Assembly: GCF_043194295.1 (NCBI RefSeq)
Contig: NZ_JBAFVK010000002.1
Length of the DNA: 64,000 nt
From: Xanthobacter autotrophicus
Lineage (GTDB): Bacteria; Pseudomonadota; Alphaproteobacteria; Rhizobiales; Xanthobacteraceae
Reading direction: 5' to 3' (one strand)
Shown here: positions 46,177 to 55,852 of the stretch, piece by piece
How positions within the stretch are numbered: position 1 is the stretch's first letter
Layout: each line of letters starts with the position of its first letter
Position numbers and translations under genes: made by a program
The notes under the pieces: generated by a model
The model's input: the letters and a program-made list of their open reading frames with translations, nothing else
Databases searched by the model: none
Told to the model about the DNA's origin: nothing

Positions 46177-46623
46177 AAGTCCGCTACGTCCGCGAGACCC
46201 CACATCCGCAGGGCGCACGCGCCGCCGGATGCGCCCTCGAGAGCACCGGACAGCAGACCCCGAAGCACTCCGCCACGGAAACGCTCCATCACGGAAACGT
46301 CCAATCGGAGACGCGCGATCCGGGACGCGCACCATAGAGGTTCGACCGCACGCGCACGGCTGTGCACGTATGGATCGGGTCGCGGCTTATATCATGACGG
46401 CGCGCGCATGCAGCAACAAAATGGCACCCTCCTGCCCGTTGCTGCAGCTGCCCGGCGCCGCATCCGCGCGCGCTGGCGACCTGCCCGCAAGCCTTTGGCC
46501 CGCATCAGCCGGGCCGGCCAAGGCAGAGATTGCCGCCCCGGGCGCGCAAATGAGCGGTGGAAAGCCGCTTGCCCTTTTTTCGGCCACGTATGAAGGTCCA
46601 CGCACCCTGCCAGGAGACGCCGC
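46177..46623. other. Divergent region between tRNA-Leu and the cupredoxin gene
   Basis: No gene seen. On the minus strand TTGCTG (46416-46411), 17 bases, GATATA (46393-46388) could be the tRNA-Leu promoter, though it is about 210 bases from the tRNA 5' end. Confidence 0.4.
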
Positions 46624-47883
46624 GTGACGACGCCGATTCCCTCCCGACGCACCGTCCTCAAGGGTGCTGCAGCCCTCTCCCTGTCCGGCGCGGCGGGCGC
46701 CCTCGTCCCGGCGCTCGCGCAATCGCCGGCCGCCGTGCCGCCGCCGGTTCCCCAGGCGAGCCCGCCGGCAACGCTCACCGCCGCCGAAGGCAGCCTGCCG
46801 GAGCTGGCCGGGCCGGGGCCGCTCGCCTTGTTCAACGGCGGCCTCCCCGGCCCGGTGCTGCGGGTGAAGAAGGGTGGCGCGCTGAATGTCTCCCTCGCCA
46901 ACGGCCTGAAGGAAAGCGTCGCCCTCACATGGCAGGGCGTGCGCCTCCCGGCGGGTTCACCCGCGCTCGCGGCCGTGGCGCCCGGCAAAAGCGCCAGCCT
47001 GAGCCTGATCCCCACGGATGCCGGAACCTATTGGTATCATGCCACCTCACCCAGCCTCGCCCGCCGCGCCCTGGCCGGCGCCTTGGTGGTGGAGGAGGCG
47101 GGCCCGCCGGCCTATGCGGCGGACCACCTGCTGTTCATCCAGTCCTTCCCGCCGGAAAGCGGGATGCCCATTTTCCCGGTCAACGGCGCCATCTCGCCCA
47201 CCTTTCAGGGTCCGGCGAGCGGGCGGGCGCGGCTGCGCCTCGTGAACGCGACGCCACTGTTCCTGCGCCTGAAGATCCGCGGGCCGGCGAGCTATGCCAT
47301 CGCGGTGGACGGCCAGCCGGTATCCGAGCCCTTCGAACTGAAGGACGGTAGCATCCAGATCGCCCCCGGCGGCCGGGTGGATGTGGCCACGACGCTGGAC
47401 GACGCCGACGCCACCATCATCGAGATCGAGACCACCCAGGACCCCATCCGGCTAGCCGTGGTGACACCGGTGGGCGCCGGTGGCACGCCGCCTGCCGGCC
47501 CGCCGGCGCCGTTGCCGCCCAACGACCTGCCGGCCGAGATTCCCCTGAAGGATGCCCTGCGCATCGAGCTGCCCATCGGCGACAAGCCGGGGGCGGGCGC
47601 GGCTTCCCTCGGCACGGTGAAGGCGGGCAAGAGCGTGGTGCTGACGCTGGTGAACAGCCTCGACGCGCCGGTGTCGGTCTATATCGCCGGCCATCCCGTG
47701 CGCCTGCTGGACAATGTCTATGACGGCTGGCGGCCCTGGTGGCACGACACCGTTCCGGTGCCGTCGAAATCCACGGTGCGGGTGGCGTTCCGCGCCGCCC
47801 AGCCGGGCACGTGGTCCATCGTCGGCCAGCGCGGCGGCGACGGCGAGGTCGTCGTTTCCAAGACCTATGAGGTAACGGCCTGA
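46624..47883 (+). CDS. Tat-exported multicopper-oxidase-like protein lacking copper ligands
   Basis: 419 residues. The N-terminus MTTPIPSRRTVLKGAAALSL is a Tat signal. The body has the layout of multicopper oxidases (FNGGLPGPVLRVKKGGALNV, GTYWYHATSPSLARRALAGA, FPVNGAISPTFQG), but the copper motifs are eroded: HWHG is TWQG, WYHSH is WYHAT, the HPxHLHGH region is VYIAGHPVRL, and the HCHxxxH region is VGQRGGDGE. It should not bind the type 1/2/3 copper sites and is better compared with FtsP/SufI, a non-metal cupredoxin that supports the divisome under stress. Start is a GTG with GGAGA upstream. Actual role unknown. Confidence 0.8.
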   Translation: MTTPIPSRRTVLKGAAALSLSGAAGALVPALAQSPAAVPPPVPQASPPATLTAAEGSLPELAGPGPLALFNGGLPGPVLRVKKGGALNVSLANGLKESVALTWQGVRLPAGSPALAAVAPGKSASLSLIPTDAGTYWYHATSPSLARRALAGALVVEEAGPPAYAADHLLFIQSFPPESGMPIFPVNGAISPTFQGPASGRARLRLVNATPLFLRLKIRGPASYAIAVDGQPVSEPFELKDGSIQIAPGGRVDVATTLDDADATIIEIETTQDPIRLAVVTPVGAGGTPPAGPPAPLPPNDLPAEIPLKDALRIELPIGDKPGAGAASLGTVKAGKSVVLTLVNSLDAPVSVYIAGHPVRLLDNVYDGWRPWWHDTVPVPSKSTVRVAFRAAQPGTWSIVGQRGGDGEVVVSKTYEVTA

Positions 47884-47932
47884 GGCCCAAAAACCTCCAA
47901 AGAGCGAGGAGGACGGCCGAAAGCCGTCGGGT

Positions 47933-49423
47933 TCACCGCACCCCGAACAGCTCGTACAGCCGACGGTAGACCTCGCGTAGCGCCTCCGGCAGGTCGTCGG
48001 CCACGAGGCCCGGCCCGGCGGCGCGGGCGGCCTCGCCATGCAGCCACACAGCGGCTGCCGCCGCCTCGAACGGCGGCATGGCCTGCGCCAGAAGCCCTCC
48101 CGCCATGCCGGCCAACACGTCTCCGGCACCGGCGGTGGCGAGATAGGCCGGCGCATTCTCGGCGATGGCGGCGCGGCCGTCGGGGGCCGCGACCACCGTA
48201 TCCGCCCCCTTCAGCACCACCACTGCGCCCAGCCGCGCCGCCGCCGCCCGAGCGCGCGCCAGCTTGGAGGGCGCTTCCAGCACCGCCCGATCCCCGGCGA
48301 ACAGGCGGGCGAACTCGCCCTCGTGGGGGGTGATGATGAGGCCCGCCGTGCGCGCGGCAACGTCCGCCAGCGCCCAGGGCACGCCGGCGTAGGAGGTGAG
48401 CGCGTCCGCATCCAGCACCAGGCGTCGGCCCGGCGCGGCGATGTCGATCTTCGCCCGCGTCGCCGCCCCCAGGCCGAGGCCCGGCCCCAGCACCACCGTA
48501 CCGAGCCGCCGGTCGGCGAGCAGGGCGGCGAGATCGTCGTCGCAGGCCATGGGACGGGGCATGATGGCGGCATAGGAGGCAGCGTGCAGCGGCAGGGCAT
48601 CCGGCGGCAGGGCTACCGTCACCAGCCCCGCCCCGGCCCGCAATGCTCCACGCGCGGACAGACGGGCGGCACCGCAGGTCCAGGCGCCGCCACTCACCAC
48701 CACCGCATGGCCGCGATCATATTTGTGGCCCAGGGCCGACGGCAGCGGGAACACCGGGCGCCACAGATCGGGCATGTTCACGGAGGTGGCAGGCCTGATC
48801 ACATCCAGCACCGCGTCGGGAATCCCGATGTCGGCCACCCGTACCCGCCCGCACAGGCTGCGCCCCGGCTCCAGCAGGTGGCCGGGCTTGCGGCGGAAGA
48901 AGGTGATCGTTTCCTGCGCCTGCGCCGCCGCGCCGCGCACCTTGCCCGTGGCGCCATCAAGGCCGGAGGGCAGGTCCACGGCGACGATCGGACGGCCCGA
49001 GGCCGCCATGCGCGTCACCAGCGCCTTGGCCGCCCCGTCGAGATCGCGGGCAAGGCCGGCACCGAACAGGGCGTCGACGATCACCCCAGCCTCGGTGAGG
49101 TCGAGGACAGCCGGCTCCTCCACCGTCCCGCGCCAGCGTTCGGCGGCGCGCCTGGCATCTCCGGTCAGGCGGGCGCGTTCGCCCAGCAAGGCGACGCGGA
49201 CCCGGAAGCCGCGCTGGGTCAGCACCCGCGCCGCGACGAAGCCGTCACCGCCATTGTTGCCGGGCCCGCACAAGACGACGACGCGAGTCGGCAGCGGAAA
49301 GCGCGCCACCACATCGGCCACGGCGGTCCCGGCCCGCTCCATCAGCGTGAAGGATGGCGTGCCCATTTCGGCGGCGAGTCGATCCGCCTGGCCCATTTCC
49401 TGTGGATCGAGAAGTGCGTGCAC
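47933..49423 (-). CDS. nnrDE: Bifunctional NAD(P)H-hydrate epimerase / ADP-dependent dehydratase
   Basis: Repairs damaged NADHX and NADPHX. The N-terminal YjeF_N epimerase half has EMGQADRLAAEMG and VVLCGPGNNGGDGFVAARVL; the C-terminal ribokinase-like dehydratase half has KYDRGHAVVVSGG, LILTPHEGEF-type sequence (LIITPHEGEFARLF), VLKGADTVVAAPDG and ATAGAGDVLAGMAGG. I start at GTG 49423 (VHALLDPQEMGQ), with AAGG upstream, because family members begin just before L-x-x-x-x-M; ATGs at 49474 and 49396 are possible. About 496 residues, both halves intact. Divergent from glnB. Confidence 0.92.
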   Translation of the reverse strand: MHALLDPQEMGQADRLAAEMGTPSFTLMERAGTAVADVVARFPLPTRVVVLCGPGNNGGDGFVAARVLTQRGFRVRVALLGERARLTGDARRAAERWRGTVEEPAVLDLTEAGVIVDALFGAGLARDLDGAAKALVTRMAASGRPIVAVDLPSGLDGATGKVRGAAAQAQETITFFRRKPGHLLEPGRSLCGRVRVADIGIPDAVLDVIRPATSVNMPDLWRPVFPLPSALGHKYDRGHAVVVSGGAWTCGAARLSARGALRAGAGLVTVALPPDALPLHAASYAAIMPRPMACDDDLAALLADRRLGTVVLGPGLGLGAATRAKIDIAAPGRRLVLDADALTSYAGVPWALADVAARTAGLIITPHEGEFARLFAGDRAVLEAPSKLARARAAAARLGAVVVLKGADTVVAAPDGRAAIAENAPAYLATAGAGDVLAGMAGGLLAQAMPPFEAAAAAVWLHGEAARAAGPGLVADDLPEALREVYRRLYELFGVR

Positions 49424-49575
49424 GTGCTGCCTTGCCCCTCTTATGCCCAGTTGATACTCAGCAAACGCATGCAATGAAGATTTAGAATGCCTATTTTGAA
49501 GTCATAACGCCTATTTCATGAGCAAAACTGCTTTCACCTAAGGTACTGGTCCGCATAGGCACTTGGGCGTATGGA

Positions 49576-49591
49576 TGGCACATATCCTGCT
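49576..49591 (+). promoter_or_regulatory. Sigma-54 promoter of glnB-glnA
   Basis: TGGCACATATCCTGCT has the invariant GG (49577-49578) and GC (49589-49590) exactly ten bases apart, as needed at -24/-12. The ATG of glnB is 55 bases further on. NtrC-dependent sigma-54 control of glnB-glnA is established in related bacteria. An NtrC-site-like CACC-TA-AGGT lies near 49537-49546. Confidence 0.75.
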
Positions 49592-49645
49592 TAAATTCTG
49601 CCGGCTCGACCAGCGGCGGTGGACGGGTCAGGGGAGACGGAGCGG

Positions 49646-49984
49646 ATGAAGAAGATTGAGGCAATCATTAAGCCCTTCAAGCTCGATGAAGTGAAAGAGG
49701 CCCTCCAGGACGTGGGACTGCAAGGCATCACCGTCACCGAGGCCAAGGGCTTCGGCCGGCAGAAGGGCCATACGGAGCTGTATCGCGGCGCGGAATATGT
49801 GGTCGATTTCCTGCCGAAGGTGAAAATCGAGGTCGTGCTCTCCGACGATATGGTAGACCGGGCCGTCGACGCCATTCGCCGCGCGGCCCAGACCGGACGG
49901 ATCGGAGACGGAAAGATCTTCGTTTCGTCCATCGAGGAGGCGATCCGCATCCGCACCGGCGAATCCGGCCTCGACGCGATTTGA
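49646..49984 (+). CDS. glnB: Nitrogen regulatory protein P-II
   Basis: 112-residue trimeric sensor of 2-oxoglutarate, ATP/ADP and, through uridylylation, glutamine. Begins MKKIEAIIKPFKLDEVKEAL; the T-loop is GRQKGHTELYRGAEY with the uridylylated Tyr51 at its canonical place, and the C-terminal signature is TGRIGDGKIFVSSIEEAIRI. The ATG at 49646 follows GGAG. It is 45 bases ahead of glnA and behind a sigma-54 promoter, which makes glnB a better name than glnK (normally with amtB). Confidence 0.95.
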   Translation: MKKIEAIIKPFKLDEVKEALQDVGLQGITVTEAKGFGRQKGHTELYRGAEYVVDFLPKVKIEVVLSDDMVDRAVDAIRRAAQTGRIGDGKIFVSSIEEAIRIRTGESGLDAI

Positions 49985-50029
49985 CGCGTCCAATAAAAAC
50001 CTGCGTGCCAGCAGAAAGGTAATACCCCC

Positions 50030-51445
<1,416 letters not shown>

Positions 51446-51453
51446 TGATCCCG

Positions 51454-51485
51454 CCGGTCCGGCCCTGGGTCGGACCGGTCTTTTC
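51454..51485 (+). terminator. Rho-independent terminator after glnA
   Basis: CCGGTCCG/CGGACCGG, an 8-bp perfect stem with a 9-base loop, followed by TCTTTTC. It begins nine bases after the glnA stop codon. Confidence 0.85.
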
Positions 51486-51539
51486 CCGGCCGGCTTTTTG
51501 GGCCATTTTAACAGGTACGGTCTTCATGACCTTCCTCCA

Positions 51540-51645
51540 GGGCGCCTCTCGGGGCGCCCTTTCTTTTTCGCGAAGGCCCTGGGCGCCTCTCGGGGCGCCC
51601 CTTCTTTTTCGCGAAGGCCCTGGGCGCCTCCCCCCGGGGGGCTTT
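51540..51645 (+). repeat. Tandemly repeated terminator hairpins
   Basis: A 41-bp unit, with stem GGGCGCC-TCTCG-GGGCGCCC then a T-rich tract TTTCTTTTT, occurs twice in direct tandem (51540-51580 and 51581-51621; one base differs). A third, diverged hairpin GGGCGCCTCCCCCCGGGGGG-CTTTC follows. With the glnA-proximal stem, four terminator-like hairpins lie in a row before convergent azlD. The first two are near-identical copies and so arose by recent duplication. Confidence 0.9.
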
Positions 51646-51685
51646 CGTGTCCGAGGCGTGGGTCCCCCGGATGCGCTCCGGTGCC

Positions 51686-52033
51686 TCAGTGGGACAGCAT
51701 GATCCCGGCGATCAGCAGAATTTCGCCCACCAGCACCCCGACGAACACCGAGCGGCGGAAGGCGAGGAAACCGGCGACGCCACCCGCCACCGCCCCCAGC
51801 CGAAGCATCAGCGGCACGGCGGCGAGCGCGCCGGCAGGCGCGAACAGCAGCCGCGCCACCACAGCGGCCAGAAGCGCCGTGGCCACCGCCTTCACCCAGT
51901 GGAAGACGGGACTGCCCTCCTCCAGCCTCCGCCCGGCGAGAACCGCCAGCGAGCGCCAGATCTCGGTGGGCAGGAAGCCCACCAGCACCACGATCAGCAG
52001 TGCTGCACCCTCGCTCATGGCTGCGCCCGTCAT
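51686..52033 (-). CDS. azlD: AzlD-family branched-chain amino acid exporter subunit
   Basis: 115-residue inner-membrane protein with about four helices (LIVVLVGFLPTEIWRSLAVL, WVKAVATALLAAVVARLLFA, VPLMLRLGAVAGGVAGFLAF, VFVGVLVGEILLIAGIML). Together with AzlC it forms an AzlCD exporter for branched-chain amino acids or their analogues. Start ATG 52033 overlaps the azlC stop by four bases; a second ATG (MSEG) is five codons in. Confidence 0.88.
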   Translation of the reverse strand: MTGAAMSEGAALLIVVLVGFLPTEIWRSLAVLAGRRLEEGSPVFHWVKAVATALLAAVVARLLFAPAGALAAVPLMLRLGAVAGGVAGFLAFRRSVFVGVLVGEILLIAGIMLSH

Positions 52034-52776
52034 GACGGCCTCCGCCGGCGCTCCAGCAGCCGGCCGGCCACATAGGCGAAGGTGCCGCCGCCGATGCCGG
52101 CGATCATCAGGTCGAGGCCGCCCTCCAATCGCAGCGTCGCCGGCATGAGAAGGAAGCCCGCCGCCAGCGCCAGCCAGTCGGTCGGCCCTGTGGCGTTGCG
52201 CACCATAAGCACGGTGAAGGACAGCGGGGTCAGCAGCAGCAGGCCCGCGGCCAGCGGCGTCGGCAACTCGCCCGCCACGAGGAAGCCGGCGAGCGTGCCC
52301 ATCATGCTGATGGAAACCAGCATGTTGCCAAGCCCGAGGGTGAAGGGCAGCCGCGCCTCCCCCGGCAGATGGGGCAACATCCGCAGCCCCTCGAGCCACA
52401 CGGTCATGGCCACGTAATGGGCGCTCACCAACTCCCAGAACAGGCTGCGGCGCGGACCACGGATATAGGGCGCCACCGACACCACCATGGGCAGCAGCCG
52501 AATGGAGGAAATAGCCACCGCCAGCGCGACGGCCGGCAGGGCGGTGCCCGCCGCGATTCCGCCGATGAGGATCAGTTGCGCCGGCAGCGCCCACACCAGG
52601 AGCGTGGAGACGAGCCCCGCCCCGATGGGAAAGCCCACGCTCTGGAGCACCGCGCCAAAGCCGAGATAGCTCGCGAACAGCACGATGGCAGGCACCGACA
52701 GGCCGGCCTTCAGGCCCTTCAGGAACCAGACGGCCGGCGCATGATGCGCGGGATGGAAGTCAGGCGGGGCGGACAC
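52030..52776 (-). CDS. azlC: AzlC-family branched-chain amino acid exporter subunit
   Basis: 248-residue inner-membrane protein. The family core FASYLGFGAVLQSVGFPIGAG, ALPAQLILIGGIAAG and ISSIRLLPMVVSVAPYIRG, including the conserved RLLPM turn, is clear. Start taken as GTG 52776; the exact start is not certain. Overlaps azlD. No regulator is adjacent. Confidence 0.88.
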   Translation of the reverse strand: MSAPPDFHPAHHAPAVWFLKGLKAGLSVPAIVLFASYLGFGAVLQSVGFPIGAGLVSTLLVWALPAQLILIGGIAAGTALPAVALAVAISSIRLLPMVVSVAPYIRGPRRSLFWELVSAHYVAMTVWLEGLRMLPHLPGEARLPFTLGLGNMLVSISMMGTLAGFLVAGELPTPLAAGLLLLTPLSFTVLMVRNATGPTDWLALAAGFLLMPATLRLEGGLDLMIAGIGGGTFAYVAGRLLERRRRPS

Positions 52777-53042
52777 GCGGGGCTCGTTCCGGACACGGTT
52801 TCTTTGGCCGGACGCAAGCGCGCCGGCCAGTGATTACTGCCATAGCACATGCTTGTGGCGTGGGAAGGCGCCTTCACGCAGGCGAACCTCGGCGGCCATG
52901 CAGCCGTGGGGTAGCTGTGCATCACCCAGACCGGAAATGGCGGCGCATGCCAGAGCCGCGACGCCATCCCGACCATCGCGCATTGCCCCCGCGGGCTGGG
53001 GGCGCCATCTTGTGCCCAGCGTTTCGAATCGGTCGCCCTGCC

Positions 53043-54434
53043 GTGCTTATCGTTGACATTCCGTACCGCGACCCGTTCGCCGCCCTCCATGCCTTCGCCG
53101 ATGCGCCCTATTGCGCTTTCCTCGACAGCGCAGCGGAGGGCGATGCGCGGGCGCGCTGGTCCTATCTGGGGGCCGATCCGTTCCAGGTCATCACCAGCGC
53201 GGCCGACGGCGTGCGCGTGGACGGGCGGCTCGTACCTGGAAATCCGTTCGACGTGCTGGCTGTCGCCCTGGCGGCCAATGCGGTGCCGGCCGAACCCTCC
53301 CCGGTGCCGTTTCGCGGTGGGGCCATGGGCTATCTGGGCTATGAGCTGGGCCGCCACCTGGAGCGCCTGCCCGCCCCCCGCCCGGCGACCCCGGCAATTC
53401 CCGAACTGGTGCTGGGCCTTTACGATACGGTGCTCGCCTTCGACCGGCTGGAGCGCCGCGCCTACATCGTCTCCACCGGCCGGCCGGAGCATGGTGCCGC
53501 CGCCAAGGAGCGAGCAAAGGCGCGGGCCGACGCCGTCCGCCGCCGGCTGGACAGCGCCCCCGCCACCGCGCCGGCGCCCGACTTTTCCCTCACCGGCCGC
53601 TTCGTGCCGGAACAGCCGCGCACGCAGGTGGAAGCCTCCATCGCGCGGGTGATCGAATACATCCGCGCCGGCGACATCTTCCAGGCCAACCTCACCCAGC
53701 AGATGCGCGCGGCGCGGCCGCGGGGCCTCAGCGACCTTGCTCTCTATGCCCGCCTGCGCGCGCTCTCGCCCTCCCCCTTCGCTGCCTTCCTGCGCGCGGG
53801 GCCGGACCTTGCCGTTCTCAGTGCCTCTCCGGAGCGCTTCCTGTCCCTCGATCCCGACGGACGGGTGGAGACGCGGCCCATCAAGGGCACCCGCCCCCGC
53901 AGCCTGGACCCGCAGGAGGACGCGCGGCTTGCCGCCGCCCTCCTCGCCTCGCCCAAGGACCGGGCGGAAAACCTGATGATCGTGGACCTGCTGCGCAACG
54001 ATCTCTCGCGGGTCTGCAAGGTGGGCAGCGTGAAGGTGCCGGCCCTGTGCGCTCTGGAGACCTTCGCCAGCGTTCATCACCTGGTGTCGGTGGTGGAGGG
54101 CCGGCTGAAGGACGGCCTCGGCCCGGTGGACCTGCTCACCGCCTGCTTTCCCGGCGGCTCCATCACCGGCGCGCCGAAGATCCGGGCCATGGAGATCATC
54201 CACGAGCTGGAGCCGGTGCCGCGCGGGGTCTATTGCGGCTCGGTGTGCTGGATCGGCTTCGACGGGGCGATGGATTCCTCCATCGTCATCCGCACCATCA
54301 CCCGCGCCGACGATACGCTGCTGGCCCAGGCGGGGGGCGGCATCGTGGCCGATTCCGATCCGGTAGACGAATATGAGGAGAGCCTGGTGAAGCTCTCGCC
54401 CATGCTGCGGGCCTTGTCGGGGGACGCATCATGA
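53043..54434 (+). CDS. pabB: Aminodeoxychorismate synthase component I
   Basis: 463-residue chorismate-using enzyme for folate precursor p-aminobenzoate. The C-terminal chorismate-binding domain has GDIFQANLTQQM, SASPERFLSL, ETRPIKGTRPRS (the PIKGT motif with the active Lys), DLLRNDLSRVCKVGSV and FPGGSITGAPKIRAMEII. The start is a GTG at 53043 (VLIVDIPYRDPF), because the upstream frame lacks similarity. The pabC ATG overlaps its stop (ATGA). PIKGT rather than PIAGT points to PabB over TrpE. pabA is not in the window. Confidence 0.93.
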   Translation: MLIVDIPYRDPFAALHAFADAPYCAFLDSAAEGDARARWSYLGADPFQVITSAADGVRVDGRLVPGNPFDVLAVALAANAVPAEPSPVPFRGGAMGYLGYELGRHLERLPAPRPATPAIPELVLGLYDTVLAFDRLERRAYIVSTGRPEHGAAAKERAKARADAVRRRLDSAPATAPAPDFSLTGRFVPEQPRTQVEASIARVIEYIRAGDIFQANLTQQMRAARPRGLSDLALYARLRALSPSPFAAFLRAGPDLAVLSASPERFLSLDPDGRVETRPIKGTRPRSLDPQEDARLAAALLASPKDRAENLMIVDLLRNDLSRVCKVGSVKVPALCALETFASVHHLVSVVEGRLKDGLGPVDLLTACFPGGSITGAPKIRAMEIIHELEPVPRGVYCGSVCWIGFDGAMDSSIVIRTITRADDTLLAQAGGGIVADSDPVDEYEESLVKLSPMLRALSGDAS

Positions 54435-55222
54435 AGCTCTGGCTCGGCACAGGCCTCGTCGCGCAGGAAGATGCGCACCTCTCGCCGTTCGACCGGGGCT
54501 TCACCCTCGGTGACGGCCTGTTCGAGACCATGCGGGTGCGCCAAGGCGCCGTGCTGCGGCTTAAGGCCCACCTCGCCCGCCTCGCCACCGGGGCCGGCGT
54601 GCTCAGCCTGCCCCTTCCCGCGCTCGATCTTGCCGCCGCCCTTGCCGCGACGGCCGAGGCGAACGCCCTAACGGAAGGCGCGCTGCGCCTCACCCTCAGC
54701 CGGGGCACCGGCCCGCGCGGCGTGCTGCCCCCGGCCGAGCCCAACCCGACCCTCGTCATCACCGCCGCTCCCCTGCCCGCTCCGGCGCCGCCCGCGCGCC
54801 TCGTGATCGCGCAGGGCACCCGCCGCAATGATCGCTCGCCGCTGGCGCAGGTGAAGTCGCTGAACTATCTCGACAATATCCTCGCCCGCCAGGAGGCGGC
54901 GCGGCGCGGCGCGGACGATGCGGTGCTGCTCAATACGCGCGAGCGGGTGGCGGAGACCTCCATCGCCAATCTGTTTGCAGTGATCGGCGGCGATCTCCTC
55001 ACCCCGCCCCTGTCCGAAGGCGTGCTGCCCGGCATCATGCGCGCGGCGGTGCTGGCCGAGGGCGCGGGCGAACGGCCTCTGACACCGGACGACCTCAGCC
55101 GGGCAGAAGAAATCTTCCTCACCTCGGCGCTGGGCATCCGCTCCGTCGCGGCGCTGGAGGGGCACGAGGTGACTGGACGCGCGGTCGCAGAAAAGCTGCG
55201 CGCGCGCATTCCGGGGGCCTGA
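54431..55222 (+). CDS. pabC: Aminodeoxychorismate lyase (class IV PLP aminotransferase fold)
   Basis: 263-residue PLP enzyme that splits 4-amino-4-deoxychorismate to p-aminobenzoate and pyruvate. SPFDRGFTLGDGLFETMRVR near residue 18 and the PLP lysine in QVKSLNYLDNILARQEA near residue 143 are clear; GVLPGIMRAAVL binds the phosphate. Translational overlap with pabB supports the lyase role over a D-amino-acid or branched-chain transaminase, which share this fold. Confidence 0.88.
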   Translation: MKLWLGTGLVAQEDAHLSPFDRGFTLGDGLFETMRVRQGAVLRLKAHLARLATGAGVLSLPLPALDLAAALAATAEANALTEGALRLTLSRGTGPRGVLPPAEPNPTLVITAAPLPAPAPPARLVIAQGTRRNDRSPLAQVKSLNYLDNILARQEAARRGADDAVLLNTRERVAETSIANLFAVIGGDLLTPPLSEGVLPGIMRAAVLAEGAGERPLTPDDLSRAEEIFLTSALGIRSVAALEGHEVTGRAVAEKLRARIPGA

Positions 55223-55774
55223 GTGGCGCCGGTCCTGAGCACCGAGCGGCTGGTGCTGCGCCCGTGGCGGCCGGCAGACCGCGACGGCCTGTGGCGCATG
55301 CAGTCCAACCCCGCCACCATGGAATTCCTGATGCCGGTGCCCGACCGCGCTGCCAGCGACGCGGTGGCGGACCGGGCGGAAGCGCACTTCGCCCGCCACG
55401 GCTTCGGCCTGTGGGTGGTGGAGGCGCCCGGCGTGACGGACTTCGCCGGCTATGCCGGCCTCGTGCACGTGCCCTATGACGAGCACTTCACCCCGGCGGT
55501 GGAGATCGGCTGGCGGTTCGATCCCGCATTCTGGGGCCATGGCTACGCCACCGAGGCGGCGCGGGCGGCCCTCGGCTTCGGCTTCCAGACTCTCGGGCTG
55601 GAGGAGATCGTCGCCATCACCGTCCCCGCCAACCGGCGCTCGCGTGCTGTGATGGAACGCCTCGGCATGGTGTGGGACGCGGATGGGGATTTCGACCTGC
55701 CCACCATTCCCCTGGGCCATCCCCTACGGCGGCAGGTGCTCTACCGGCTCAGAGCCAAATACTTCTCGGCCTAA
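55223..55774 (+). CDS. GNAT-family N-acetyltransferase (RimJ/RimL-like)
   Basis: 183 residues. Begins APVLSTERLVLRPWRPADRD, the usual opening of RimJ/RimL-type GNATs; the acetyl-CoA segment reads VEIGWRFDPAFWGHGYATEA and continues NRRSRAVMERLGM. Starts at a GTG directly after the pabC stop, so it is likely co-transcribed with pabBC. Substrate unknown, either a protein N-terminus or a small amine. Confidence 0.85.
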   Translation: MAPVLSTERLVLRPWRPADRDGLWRMQSNPATMEFLMPVPDRAASDAVADRAEAHFARHGFGLWVVEAPGVTDFAGYAGLVHVPYDEHFTPAVEIGWRFDPAFWGHGYATEAARAALGFGFQTLGLEEIVAITVPANRRSRAVMERLGMVWDADGDFDLPTIPLGHPLRRQVLYRLRAKYFSA

Positions 55775-55803
55775 ACCCCCGTTGCGACCGGGCGCGCCGG
55801 AAA

Positions 55804-55829
55804 CCCTCCCCCGCACGCGGGAGAGGGGG
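55804..55829. repeat. Short GC-rich palindrome, second copy
   Basis: CCCTCCCCCGCACGCGGGAGAGGGGG resembles the element at 25843-25865 (shared CCTCCCCCGC and GGGAGAGG). It lies between the convergent GNAT and crtX stop codons and may serve as a bidirectional terminator. Confidence 0.45.
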
Positions 55830-55852
55830 CCGATAGCACTGAACCTGCCGCC

